From Diabrotica undecimpunctata (Eukaryota > Arthropoda > Insecta > Coleoptera > Chrysomelidae): a stretch of DNA of 64,000 nucleotides. Shown here one piece after another: positions 11,147 through 22,820 of the stretch. A program made the position numbers and the translations under genes. Location of the stretch: the NCBI RefSeq assembly GCF_040954645.1, contig NC_092807.1:50166991-50230990 (forward strand), written 5' to 3'. Within the stretch, counting starts at the first letter, position 1; every line of letters begins with the position of its first letter. The notes under the pieces were generated by a model that saw only the letters and a program-made list of their open reading frames with translations, had not been told where the DNA came from and ran no database searches.

Positions 11147-13339
11147 TCATTTCATTTCCAGCTCTTCAGGTTTTTAGTTTTCACTAATTAAATCGGTAGA
11201 GAAAGTTTGTGTGTATTCCACTCCATTGAACTATCGTATGTCATATGTATCATTTAACTGAACATAATGTCATAGTTTTCGAATGATCTCTCCTAAAATA
11301 AGATTGTCCCAGGATGGTCTTCAAAAATATTTACAATACCATTTTAAAGTGACGAAGATAATATTAAACCATGAGAAGACTAAGATATTTTCATTTTCAA
11401 GGTAACAAAAGAGGATGACCTATTTAAAAAGAAAAAGAATTTGAAAAACAACTACTGAACTAGAAGTTGAAACGTCAAATGAAGAGTATATTTCATTATG
11501 GTATATTCCTAACGAGGTCTTCAATAAAAATTGAGATTTTACGAAGAACCCACTACAACATCATAAAATTGTAAATTTTTCTTGTAGGAATAATCTTGGT
11601 TTTTCTTCGACTATTATGAAAAGACGAAGAAAACAAGAAAAAGAAAAATTAAGAAATTGTAGGTATGAAAAAATGTATAAAACATTTTTTTTGCAAAAAA
11701 TTGTTTTTTTTATAGTAAAAACCCCGTTAATAATCCCAATTGTACAAGGTTCGAGTTAATATGGAAGATAAACGTTTTGAGACATGCTGCAGATTTTTAC
11801 ATCATTTTTTAATTTAACATTTTAAAAAACAAACAAATGTTTTTTCAAAATGCATCCTTTAAGTTTTAATATCCAGCAGCCCATGTATATAGATCACAAT
11901 CAATAAAGGTATGCTATGTACATACCTGGTACTATATGGCCATATTAAATAACGGATTGGTTATGACGAGAAAATACAATCAATAATTAACACATTATTT
12001 TTTTAATTACTTTTTCGTTTGAACGTAAACATTTTAACTATAACAATGGCAATATTTGAGTGATATTAAAACATTCAAAACCTTTTCAATTATACAATGA
12101 TGTAACCTATCAAAACAACATTCTGAATAAATTAATTCACTAATCAGTAATGCAAGAATAATTGTTTATTATTGATTGACATTTTTACCACTGTTATAAA
12201 TGTATTTTTAATTGTGTTGATTGAATTGATTGACATAATAAATAATCAGAGCTGTTCCAATTAAGAAATTATCCATCATTTATATCAGCTTAAATAATTT
12301 CTTGGAAACATCACTCGTATGCTGTTAAGAAGATTTGCTTTGAAGACGATCGTTTTATTGTCTAAATTCGGTATCAACCTGGGAATAAATTACAAATGGT
12401 ATAAATTAAAATTTCAAATTTTATGAACAAATTATAATTAATAAATGTATATATATAAAAAAAATTAGGAAAGACATATCCAACAACTCACCGTTAACAA
12501 ATCTTATCCATTCCAAATTTTTATACAATTTTTTAAATCCGCTAATTAGATTAGACACATTTGTTTTACTTCGAGGATTGATAATTTATTATCTTAATTT
12601 AATAATATTTTTTACTTTTTTTTACAGTTATATATTATTTTCCAGTCGGTTCGATAGCAAAGCTGGCTGGTGTACTCACCTCGTTATGAGTAGTTTGTAT
12701 TTGGTTTGAGCCATACTTTAGTCACAAATTATTCAAACATAGTAGCATAACACTTTACGTGGGGAAGAGATTTTGAATTGGAAATCACGAGTGGGTCGAG
12801 GCGGCCGATAAATAAATAGTACGATAAGAGATGAGGTTTTATAACTCGATGAATGTTTAACTCATTGATATCTACTGGAAAATATAAGACTATAGAAGAT
12901 GTAGACATCTTTTTTCTTAAATTAACGTTGTCATTTCTATAAATTTTTATCGGTAAAGTGCACAAGTAATAACAAGCAGATCATAATTTAAACACTTTAG
13001 AACATTTTCTTAATTCTTTTGTTAGATTAATTTTTGTGTCCACTGCTGCATCCTTGTGTGCCTATTTTTTGACAACTTTTTAGCAATATTATTTTGTTTT
13101 TCTCATATTTCAAGCAATAAAAATTTATGTTAAGCGAGAGAGATTATGTGCATGAGTTATAATGGAATACAGTAAGTTTAATGTACCTAGATAATAAAGC
13201 CTTACGAGTCATCTTTTGAAAATAATAACACAGAATATATAAAAATGCCAGGTATATATGACAAACACATAATTCGAGTTCATAGACGCATTGGGCGTCC
13301 GTGAGGCTTTCTTCGCAGTCCAAGTTCTCTTTCAAAGAT
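11147..13339. other. AT-rich DNA, nothing recognised
   Basis: No supported gene. A 78-residue minus-strand frame at 12965-12729 (INELNIHRVIKPHLLSYYLF) is open but not recognised and could be chance. Confidence 0.45.
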
Positions 13340-13389
13340 GAAGATGTAGAGACGTCATTTGCGACCTATGTGTGTGCTTCAAAATACTT

Positions 13390-13880
13390 TCGACTTGAAT
13401 ACAGCAGGGATGGATACTGTCTCCGATACTCTACAACGTATATTGAGAACTCGTAATGAACCTGGACCTAGCAGATGTAGACTAAGGAATACTCTTAAAT
13501 GGCGAACGACTGAAGATATCATGCAGACGATCTTCGCGTATGGTCTAGAAGGACTGCAGACACTTATCACAAGAATAGCAGAGAAAACTGGAAGATTCGG
13601 TTTCGATTTTAATATTAAAAAGACTAAGTATATGGTTATCAGTAAAAACAAAATTACACCTGGACCTTTTCTTTTGTCTGACTATTAGTCAATCAACATC
13701 ATTCATCAAAATGAAAAAGATTTCCAGTAGTTAAGATCTACAACACCCAACTAAGGTTCGCTTGCTGAGATTATATGTTTACTCCGTTATTTTGTACGGA
13801 GTGGAATCGTGGACCTTGGCTGAGGCATCCATCCAATGTGATAAAAGAAGAATGGCTATTACATTTTTACATGGAATAAA
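13390..13880 (+). pseudogene. LINE reverse transcriptase fragment
   Basis: Pieces in different frames read IQQGWILSPILYNVY (motif B, 13402-13446), an ADDLRVWSRR-like motif C near 13525, then GRFGFDFNIKKTKYMVISKN and LLRLYVYSVILYGVESWTLA. The order is correct for a LINE palm and thumb; at least three frameshifts or deletions separate the pieces. Confidence 0.6.
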
Positions 13881-14780
13881 CTAAGTCAGAATTCAATTAA
13901 CTCAAAAATAATATTATCGAGAACTTTCAAAATATTATTCAGGACTAACAAGACGAAAACTATTAATTCATTAGAACTTAAAAATAGGGTAAACAATTTA
14001 AAACTAAGTTTATACATAATAATGATATAATTTTTATTGAACTCGAATGTAGTGATGTCATATTTTAAAAAAATTATACAAGCCAAGACAAAAACACTAT
14101 AAAGATTGCATACCTATTAAAAATTCTATAAGGAAATCTGGTGAAATATTATTTACTAGTAAATTCGACATCAGTAATAAAAAACCCTCCCTTATCTCAA
14201 GTTTTACAACTTTCCAAATGTCGCTAAACGTCACAACATAAAATCTTTAGTAAAGAAGCTTCATAAAATTGCTGTTATATACGTCATAATAGCCGATTTT
14301 ACAATACCTTCGTTAGGTCGCCATGAAATTATATCTAACCCTAAAATGTAACATTCTAGGTACCTCACCGATAACTGATTTTCGCCGTGGTTATAAAAAT
14401 GTGGGATAAAATATATTAAAATCCATTTAATGTGGAATATGACCGATACTATCTTCAGAAATATGTAAAAATTATATGCCATAAATGCACGTGCCATAAG
14501 TTTACGAGTAAGAGAATTTACATACACTAATTATTTTAGATTAGATATATGAAGCTGACCCAATTAAAATTAATAGAAAATCTATTTTGGTAATTTTCCA
14601 AATTGAAATATGCCTTTAGAAATGATCTGGGAACAGTCGAAATCTAAAACTTTTAATAAATCTTTATTAAAATCGGACAGCAAATAAGCACACTAGAAGG
14701 AGCTAGGAGTGACAAAGATTACACGGAATAAACAAAAAATGTGAGATCATAAACGCTAATAAATTGTGTAATCTATAATA
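13881..14780. other. AT-rich DNA, nothing recognised
   Basis: The minus-strand frames at 13886-14086 and 14261-14527 show no motif. No repeat was resolved. Confidence 0.45.
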
Positions 14781-14784
14781 TTTA

Positions 14785-14935
14785 ACAAGGAGAAACCCGG
14801 GCAAATACCTTACTATGAATCTAAGAAAATGGTTTAGCTGCAGCTCATTAAAACTGCGGCTACTAAGGTTAAGATTGCGATGCTGATTTATTTTCAACCT
14901 CTGTTATGAGAAGGAACCTGAAGGACATACATTCC
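14785..14935 (+). mobile_element. LINE 3' end (GAAGAAG-tail family)
   Basis: Reads NLRKWFSCSSLKL, then a LFRAA-TKVKIAMLI-like block and an EKEPEG end. This is the C-terminus of the family seen at 10447-10645 and 53655-54010. It is short and 5'-truncated. Confidence 0.5.
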
Positions 14936-14974
14936 TGTACTTGTGATCTCCCCATTGCAATTCTGATGATTTAA

Positions 14975-15095
14975 AATATATTGGAGTTAGAGCATGGAGA
15001 AGAGTTCCAGAGACAGGGGCCAATGGAGGATTGTTATGAAGCAGGCTACGGCTCATAAGAAGCTGTTATGTCACTGATATTGATTCTTCTCTTAT
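14975..15095 (+). mobile_element. RTE-like LINE 3' end
   Basis: Across a frameshift the sequence reads AWRRVPET, then QWRIVMKQATAHKKLL followed by a CACTGATATTGATT tail. It matches the C-terminus of the 25166-26079 element (EWRRILKQAKTQKGLSSQ). Confidence 0.45.
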
Positions 15096-15615
15096 GATGC
15101 AAATCAAGCGTTTTAATTTCAGCTGTTTCATTATAGATGTTGGCCGTTTTATTATAGATGTTTCTGCAAAAGTTTCTAGTGTGTACGATGTATGCATTCG
15201 AATGTGGTGGTTGTATAAGAATTTGACTTAGCTATGATTAAAGGCTCTGAGGCTTCCGCAAATTCTTGATTCTTTTATTGCGTTCATTTTGTTCTCCTTA
15301 AGTTGGTGGCTACTACTGGATGTTTGTGAAAATAGTTGGTTTTAATTACTTGTTCTATTATATGCTCGTAGAAAGTCTGTTACTAGTTACTTTTACTCGT
15401 TCGTTTTTGCTCAACTTAAATTCTCATCGCTAACTATTTACTGTAAATCACTTCGAGAAAATTCGGAAACTAAATTGTATAAAATCTTGATGGAAGATAA
15501 AAATGGCATTGATAATATCAAGAGTTATGTCTTTTTAAATATATACATTTTCTAGCAAACATACTTGTAAATAATTCTAAACACATTATTAAAATATTCA
15601 TATTTTAACCAGAGT
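15096..15615. other. Nothing recognised
   Basis: AT-rich, with no frame over 60 codons and no repeat resolved. Confidence 0.45.
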
Positions 15616-15619
15616 TCTT

Positions 15620-16668
15620 GTTGAAAAACTAGATCAGTTTAACGATGCAGCATTTTCACGAAAACTCCTATATCCTCGTCAGTCCATGCGGGTTTCCCAG
15701 GAGATCTTAAAAAATTAGAGGATCCTGCGGCGTCAACTTATATGTCTGTTAAATACCTTAGGCAAGGTCTTTGAGATTCTTGTGAAGACAAGAATTGAAA
15801 GAGAGATAATGGAGAAAGGTGAAATATCCGAGCGCCAGTTCTAGAAAGAAAAATCTGGGTAGATACCATAAGCAAAATCAAGAGGGAGATATTCATATGT
15901 AAGAGCAGATGAATAGTAGCTTTCTTCCTCGATATAAAAAATGCTTTTAATAGTGCTGGTTGGAAAATTATTGTCAGACTACTTGACGACTTGAGAATAT
16001 CTCTCTATTTGCAGAACTTGGTCAAGGACTACTTCACAGATAGATACATCAACATTGCGAGGAATACCTGTATGAACACCACGGCGGGATTGTCGCAGAG
16101 CTCCGTTCTGGGCCTGCATTGGAATGTTCTGTACAATGATATTTTGGAATCCGATCTGGGCGTTGGTGTACAGTCAATAGTATATGCGAATGACGTGGTG
16201 GTGCTGATGGAGCAGAATGAAAACTGGGAGGAAAAGAGGGATGATGCAGGGCAATTATGCTCTCAACAAAGTGAAGACGTGGATGGAAAACAGGGACCTC
16301 ATGCTGACGGCCGAAAATACTGAAGCTAAGATCTTTTGCGAGCCAGAGACCATATAGCTTTTGTCCTAGGGGGAAAATGGATCTTAGTTGTCAAAAAGGT
16401 AAAGTACTTGGGGGTAGTTCTAGATACGAGGCGAACTTTGGATGAGTACGTTAAATACGTCGTTCGCAGGGCAGAGTACTCTGTATTCGAGTGCAGAATG
16501 TTCTACGAAGATAGAAACGAATTACACAGGGAGGTAGCTAGGGAAGTGCAAATACAGGTAGAAATGAGGGGAAAGCATGAAAATAAGGCAATGCTGGAGG
16601 CAGTAATTCGAATTGTTAGAAAGAAAAAAATATTAGAGAGGAATCTGCAGTAAAGATAAGAGAAATAA

Positions 16669-16712
<44 letters not shown>

Positions 16713-16985
16713 GAGAGAGAAAAGAGAGAGAGAGGAAGTGAAGACCGGCTATTCATGTGATGCATCGGTCTGGAGAGGACCTACCGCGTGAGTAGTACGG
16801 ATAAGGAGGTTGGTAGACAGGGAGCTTTGAGTGTATATGTGAGTACGAATCCTCTGGGGAGACTACGTGCGGATGGGCCCTTCAACCCTGAATCCAATAC
16901 ATAGCAGGTCATCCTTAACGGGAAACGGCCTGTTAAGGTCTTTAGAAGATTTACCACCTCCTTCCGATAAAAAAGTCCCTGCGGC
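15620..16985 (+). mobile_element. R1-clade LINE, 5'-truncated and decayed
   Basis: Readable blocks in order: LICLLNTLGKVFEILVKTRI, ISERQF, FLDIKNAFNSAGW-like, VKDYFTDRYINIARNT, LSQSSVLGLHWNVLYNDILE, VQSIVYANDVVVL and KVKYLGVVLDTRRTLDEYVK. The catalytic box is YAND rather than YADD, so the enzyme would be inactive. Frames break near 15840-15960 and 16250-16330. A (GA)n tract at 16669-16735 follows, then a non-coding tail with GGAGACTACGTGCGGATGGG and AATCCAATACATAGCAGGTC, typical of insect R1-like 3' regions. The copy is not in rDNA. Confidence 0.75.
16669..16738 (+). repeat. (GA)n simple repeat in the R1-like 3' region
   Basis: AGAGAG tract of about 45 bp, followed by AGAGAAA-type variants, lying between the last coding remains and the non-coding tail of the R1-like element. 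Confidence 0.95.
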
Positions 16986-18895
16986 TACGTAATGATGTGC
17001 ACAATTAACTTAATTATTGCGTCTTACCAAACTAGTGTTTTTCAACAGACTAGTTCGTTAAACTATGCGTCACCTGTTTTTTTCATGATGGAACTCTGTA
17101 CAAAAGTGTTCACAAATTCATGCTGGTGATAAAAACAACGGGAGTTCATAAAAAAGTCGCGAGAATACGGTAAGAATATGGCAAGAATATTTTAATGTTA
17201 ATTAATATCTCAATTATAATTTTCTGGACCTAACCTAGTTATTATTGCATTTAATTTTTTGACAATGAATACGTTAAGTTACTTATACACATTTGTTTTC
17301 AAGAAGAGTCGGTAACGTAAATCTTTGTATTGATGTGCGCTGTAACTTTCACATATCGTCGTACTTAATTATATGTTAATATGTGTTTACGAAGCATTCG
17401 AAGACATTTAAAATGAATGCGAACCGTGGTATTCCAACCTTGAAAGCAGTGAAGCTGAAAGTGAAATTCAGAACGAAAATGCACGAGACAATATTATAGA
17501 GAACGAGAATGCAAAATATTAATTAAAAATGAGAATACAGGAGACAATAAAGAAAACGAATATGCAGGAGAAAATATTTATGATGTATGTGGCTTAATCG
17601 AGCCAAAAAAGATAATAAAGGATCTTATGGGGTGAAATTACAGTCCAAAAAGAAACCTACTGTGTACAGTATGATATACAGCTCGGTATTCACGGCAACA
17701 TATATGTGCATACTGTTTTTTAAGCTATATATGTCGAATTAACAAACTACTATAGCTGAACATCATTTCTATGACTATCAGTAGATGGTAACTTAAGAAT
17801 TTCAATATTGCTGCTTTATGTACACTTCAGGACTGACGGCGATAATTTATCGTGTTGGTATTAAAACGTTATTAAAATCTTAAAAAAGCAAAAAGTATTT
17901 AATAACGTGTTCAAATTATATAGTATCTGTCTAGTTTAAATTGTCATAAATATTTAAAGACATGAAAACATTTTGGCATTAGTTATGTAAAATAGTTGTT
18001 GGTACTTTTGAAAACTTATATATAGAAGAAGTTTCTCAATTATTACAGGCCATCAAATAATACGTTTCCTTGAAATTGTACGACAAACAGTATCGGAAAC
18101 AACGTCAATAACATTAAATGTATAATTTAGAAATCGTCAATGTTCTTAGAATTTTTTATTAGATGATTGTCACAGTTGTTTACTATTCACCCTCTTCAAA
18201 GCAACTTCCATTTATTCTGTATGAAGGAAAACAAAGTACAAAAACAGTATTTCTTATACGCTGTGTATATTTGAAATAAGACTATTGTGTAACAATATGG
18301 TTATTGGAAAAGCTAAATAATAACATTACGTCTACAGGGTTGTATCGAATATCACACTTTTTTGTAAAATGGTCACATAAATATTTTAGATTATAATAAA
18401 TAAAATCGTTGCACGAATACACAACTACTAGACACGAAAGTTATTGATATAAAAATAATAGTAACGCTATATACAAATTAGATATATAAATTATGGTAGA
18501 CGTAAACTCTGTCTCAAATATATTTCGTTCTTTGTAGATATTAAAATGTAGTGCCCAAGTCGCATATTGGGAATATATTAATGAATTCAGTCCAATTTAA
18601 CAGCATCAAATTCTAACCTATCTGAGTAAGAATTATCAAATTTGTGAAAACTCACAGCACACTTACCAACCGGTCTACAATGGCAGGTTTAGAATGACCA
18701 AATACAACCTTCGCCTTCCTGCCGCCAATTATTAACCTTCGTCTATGAATGTTAAGACAATAAATTCGAATCGCCTAAAACCAACCACATCATAAAACCT
18801 CCAATATTTCCTATGGCCACAAATGCTCTCGATGCACATGATCACATGAAATCTACCAAAACAGATCAGTCACCACGAGCATGTGACGAGCTGGT
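16986..18895 (+). other. Mostly unassigned; acidic Asn/Glu-repeat frame at 17413-17600
   Basis: Near 17413 a frame reads YSNLESSEAESEIQNENA, then imperfect repeats of NENARDN, NENAKY, NENTGDN and NEYAGEN. These correspond to a degenerate tandem DNA repeat of about 24-30 bp. Acidic leaders like this are common at the N-termini of DNA-transposon proteins, but no catalytic part was found. The rest is AT-rich with nothing recognised. Confidence 0.3.
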
Positions 18896-19161
18896 AAATT
18901 GTAAAGAGTGATGCCAGCCTTACAGCAGCCATTCCGCTTCCAGATCGCTGGATGACAAAGGTGGGTCTGGTTTAGCAGTTAGGCGTTTGGCGTAGACTCG
19001 GCGACGAGAAGGCATTTTAAAGTACCTCGGGAACTATCGCCTGGAGTACGAAGAACGAATCCTGTACTAACGTCAGTCAGGCGGCGTCCTGGACTGAGAT
19101 GTCTTTTGAAGATTCCAGACCCCCCTCTATGAAGACGAAAAAAAAAAAAATTGTAAAGAGT
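18896..19161 (+). mobile_element. Poly(A) retroposon (SINE or short LINE end) with target-site duplication
   Basis: A 241-bp unit (18910-19150) ends in 13 A residues at 19138-19150. The direct repeat AAATTGTAAAGAGT flanks it at 18896-18909 and 19148-19161; its first As merge with the poly(A). The interior is GC-richer than its surroundings, with no long frame. Whether it is a SINE or a truncated LINE tail is undecided. Confidence 0.75.
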
Positions 19162-19408
19162 AGTTACCTATTTGTTCCAGCAGAAAATCTCCCACAAAAC
19201 TGATGGACTATGACTACAAGTCGTAAGTAAAGAAAATTTATTAAGAAATTAGTATGAAAGAAGAACAAAATAAACCTCACAAATTACAGTAGGTATTAGA
19301 TCTACAAGCACTTACATTCTGAGATATTGTTGATATTGTATGAAATACCGTAATAATTTATTTCAATTATAAATTATAATGGAAAATCTCAGTGGTTGGC
19401 TGTATAAC

Positions 19409-20082
19409 ACAGTTTAAAAAATTTATAATGAAGTAAAAATTAAAATTTTTAAAGAAATTATTCAAACAGATTAAAATTATCTTCCAAACGTTTTCGGTCC
19501 AGTCAGATCATCATCAGTGAAACCTAGAAGTAGTACCTCGTTAAAATGATTAATACAAAGGAGTAAAATTTTGACTTAGATAACATGAAAAACATATTGA
19601 ATTTTAAAAAAGGGGTGACATGAGTTCGATGTTATAAGACATCACTTTAAGGGACCATAGTTATCCCTACTCGAAAAATAAACAACTTGGTCCAATGGTT
19701 GAAACCAGCCAACTGATCAGATCCGGAAGCAAAATTTATTACAAGAATTTTTAATCCTAGTGATATCCTATAACACCGACCTCGGATCACCACATTTTTA
19801 AAATTCAATATGTTTTTCATGTAATCTAACGGTCATTATACCTATATATGTAGCTAGCTAGTTTTAACTACTCTTAAGATGTAAGTATTTACCACATTTT
19901 TATTTTTACAGTCAAAATCGGACCTATTTGCATTAATCATTTTAACGTGGAAATGCTTACTTCTAGGTTTCACTGATGATGATCCGATTGGATTGAATAC
20001 GTTTTGAAGATAATTTTAATCCGTTTAGATGTTTAGAACTTTTTATTTCATTGTAAGTTTTTTTAAATACTTGAAATTATTC
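19409..20082. mobile_element. Long inverted-repeat element with hammerhead-like cores
   Basis: Left arm 19409-19660 and right arm 19760-20082 are reverse complements over more than 200 bp, with about 90 bp extra in the right arm (about 19843-19930). Matched blocks include ATGAAAAACATATTGAATTT, GTTAAAATGATTAAT and ATCATCATCAGTGAAACCTA. Each arm holds a hammerhead-like core pointing inward: CTGATGA then GAAAACG on the left (minus strand), CTGATGA then GAATACG on the right (plus strand). Such motifs are known from Penelope-like terminal repeats, so this may be a Penelope-derived non-autonomous unit. Confidence 0.7.
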
Positions 20083-21540
20083 TTTATATGCCGAAGTGAT
20101 GTTTGGAAAAACATTTAAATAACGAAACAATAGTGGGTATGAATGAACGAATAGTACTTGACGGAGAACCAAACAAGATTTTTTTCGCTCATCTTCAAGC
20201 ATGAAATTGAATTAACAAGTTAATTTCAATGCGTTTGCTGAATTTATTTTGAACGCAGTTTCATTTGGACTCTGGCTGGATTTATGCAGGCTTCACTTGA
20301 ATGCTTGTTAAATTTACATCGTTACTTAATAAGAAACTGTAAATACGCAGCTATACTTTCAGGGCCGGCTTTTAACAGGACTGAGTTTACGTTTTCCGAT
20401 AAATTAAGTTTAAAAATTCGTTTATTAGACCAGTCGTAATAAATATTTTTCGTAGATTGACAACAACCCTGACAAACTTTAGGCAGGAAATAAAAATACG
20501 TTGTAAAATATTAAAAGTACATTTTGGAAATGTAAAATTCCAATGACTAAAAATAATTTATCTTATAAATAATTAGTTACCAAATATATATACAGGGTTT
20601 TGCCTAAGGCATCTCGGACATATCACAGCTATCCAAAGAACTGGTTTTTATTTAAACGATCTTATTATCATTGTAACTATATATTGTTTATACAAAATGT
20701 TTTTCTTAAACTAATTTTAGATTTATATTTTCGTAAAAAGACAATTTGTCATCAACGTTTGAGTTATTTTGCAGACTTAAATTTTACTTCCATACTCTTC
20801 TTTTTCTTTTGCAATGAGTTGCCTTTTTTATTTGACACTTCGGATAGTAAATGGCAACGACAAAAAAAAATTAATATTAAAATCTTATTCTTGTTTCTAT
20901 ACTTTTTTTAGAAAAAGGCATTTTAAAACCTTGTTCTTTATTCTATACTTTTTTAAAAGAAGTTGAATTATTTTCTTTTATATACGTTAGTTCTCTATGT
21001 GTTATTCTTTCTTTGATTATAATCTTCCTATACAACATATTAGGAAGAAAATACAGTAAATTCTTACAGCGTTATTGATAACGACTGCCATTTATCAATA
21101 GAACTTAACAATTTCTCCCAAAAGAAATCAGAGGAAGCCACAACAATAACTCAATAAAAAAATAATAGAAATAAAGTATCTAAGTAAATATTATTTTCAA
21201 TTTTATATGAATTTCTTCAAATTTTTAGTATTCGTATACTCTTTCAAATAATGCTTCTTATTGTCAACATTGTTGTTTAATGCTATTTGTTGGGATGTTA
21301 CGTTATTAAATTCAAAAAATAAATGTTTTAGATTATAATTAAAAGGTACAAAACAATTTCGATCATTCTTAGGCCTACCAAGAGTATTTACATTTATTAA
21401 ATATTTAGATTTTGCTTAGAAATCAATTCTTTAGAGCTGCAATAAGTACCCAGATTATCAACGGATTTCAAAAATTTGTTTCTATATAAATTAGGATAAA
21501 TTTAGGTCATATCAAGACAGTCATAACCGTATAAAGCCAC
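20083..21540. other. AT-rich DNA, no supported gene
   Basis: A plus-strand frame at 20600-20911 is dominated by Phe and Leu from T-rich DNA and is probably chance. Minus-strand ephrin 3' UTR could extend into the right-hand part. Confidence 0.45.
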
Positions 21541-21727
21541 GGTTGGGAATAAGAACACATCAAGTCTGATAAATAGTATACTCAGAAATTGTACCCCATG
21601 TCCAACATGCGCGGGTTATTCTGACGTTTCATATACATACGGGAGGAAGGGTTGACAACAAATTTGTTATAAGGGGTACACTCAGATATGGTTTCCGAGT
21701 CCTTAGTACGGGGGGCGGTCAAAAATT

Positions 21728-22104
21728 TCATCGTAGCGCTAACGCTGCCAAACACGCGAGCACTATTAATTTGGCGGCGGTCGGAGCGCCGCCTCCGAGT
21801 GTCAATTCTTCACTTTTCACTACCTCGTTGGGATGCTTGTTGTAAGCCTTGGACTTCTTGGTGGTGGTGGATGACGGCGCCGTAGTAGATGTCGTCCAAG
21901 TTGTAGAGGACGTCGTGGTTCGTGGCGATGGTACGGACCACCACGACGGCTTTGCCGTTACCGGCGGTGGCGGAACCGTAGCGGGAGTCGGAGGTGGGCC
22001 CCAGACTTTGAACACGATCTTCATGTTGTGAGTTGTACATCGACCACCTATCCTCCTATGAGGGTCGTCGCTTGTAGAGGTTGAGATGAAGTAGTAATCA
22101 TGAC
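21728..22104 (-). CDS. Ephrin: Ephrin, last coding exon (end of ectodomain, stalk, GPI-type tail)
   Basis: Ephrins are cell-surface ligands of Eph receptor tyrosine kinases and act in axon guidance and tissue boundaries. On the minus strand a good acceptor (TTATTTTCTAG) precedes the exon. It opens in phase 1 with HDYYFISTSTSDD, then GGRC and MKIVFKV, the conserved end of the ephrin fold; GGRC supplies the fourth conserved cysteine. A Pro/Thr/Ser-rich stalk of about 60 residues follows, then GGGAPTAAKLIVLACLAALA and two more residues before the TGA stop. A short hydrophobic end with no cytoplasmic tail fits a GPI-anchor signal rather than a transmembrane ephrin; that is inference. The exon is clearly more GC-rich than its surroundings. 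The last base of the 49957-50176 exon plus GT here makes a Gly codon, so the two exons splice in frame. The 3' UTR runs below 21727; possible AATAAA signals on the minus strand lie near 21393 and 20938, and I cannot choose between them. Confidence 0.93.
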
Positions 22105-22820
22105 CTAGAAAATAATAATTTTAAATATTTAGTAACTCACAAAATACTAATTACTTAAATAATATTAAACTTTTTTTAGGTACATTTAACAAACACAACA
22201 TGAGTATTAAGTTTTTTAATTAGACATCTGTTTAATTAAAAAAACATGTTTAACCGTGGGCAAATTAATCGTACCATTTATTGCTAGAATATTATGAATG
22301 CTTTTCTTATTTAATATAGAAATATGGTAGATATTCTGGCCTGTTTTGCTATTGAGCATATCTTTAAGTCATCACAAAAATGGACGTAAATAGAGTTCGC
22401 CAAGTATAATAATAAAAGTTCGTTACTTGATTATTTTTCTTTGAAACTGGAAAATATCAACTATTGCAGGTACTCATGAAACAATAATTTTCTTCTTCTT
22501 GTTAATTACTCGTTATATAATTACTAGTTGTATTGTTTTATATCAATTTGTAAACTTTGTATTACTAAGCTTTTAAGATACATTAAGTCTAACTTTCTAC
22601 ATTGAGATGTATGGATATTGTAAGATTCAAATACATACTACCAAATCTCGACCCATTCTTGTACCTATTTTTAGTGCTTATTTGTCTTTTACGCCCAAAA
22701 TATTTAAAACTGTACACTTGTTGAATAAATGCTGTCAAATTTTTATGTCAAGTTTTATGTAAAAAAAGTAAAGGAGTAAAATAATATATAGGTATAATTT
22801 TTAAGGTTAAAAAATCCATT

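Noticed and set aside
20590..20620. TATACAGGGTTTTGCC and, at 32702, ACCCTGTATATAAAG as transposon ends
   Set aside because: Each is a short common phrase; no paired terminus or target duplication was found.
20600..20911. 103-residue Phe/Leu-rich plus-strand frame
   Set aside because: T-rich composition explains it; no motif, splice site or homologous pattern seen.
21810..22040. Minus-strand 76-residue frame in another phase of the ephrin terminal exon
   Set aside because: The phase that joins the upstream ephrin exon and contains GGRC and MKIVFKV is the real one.
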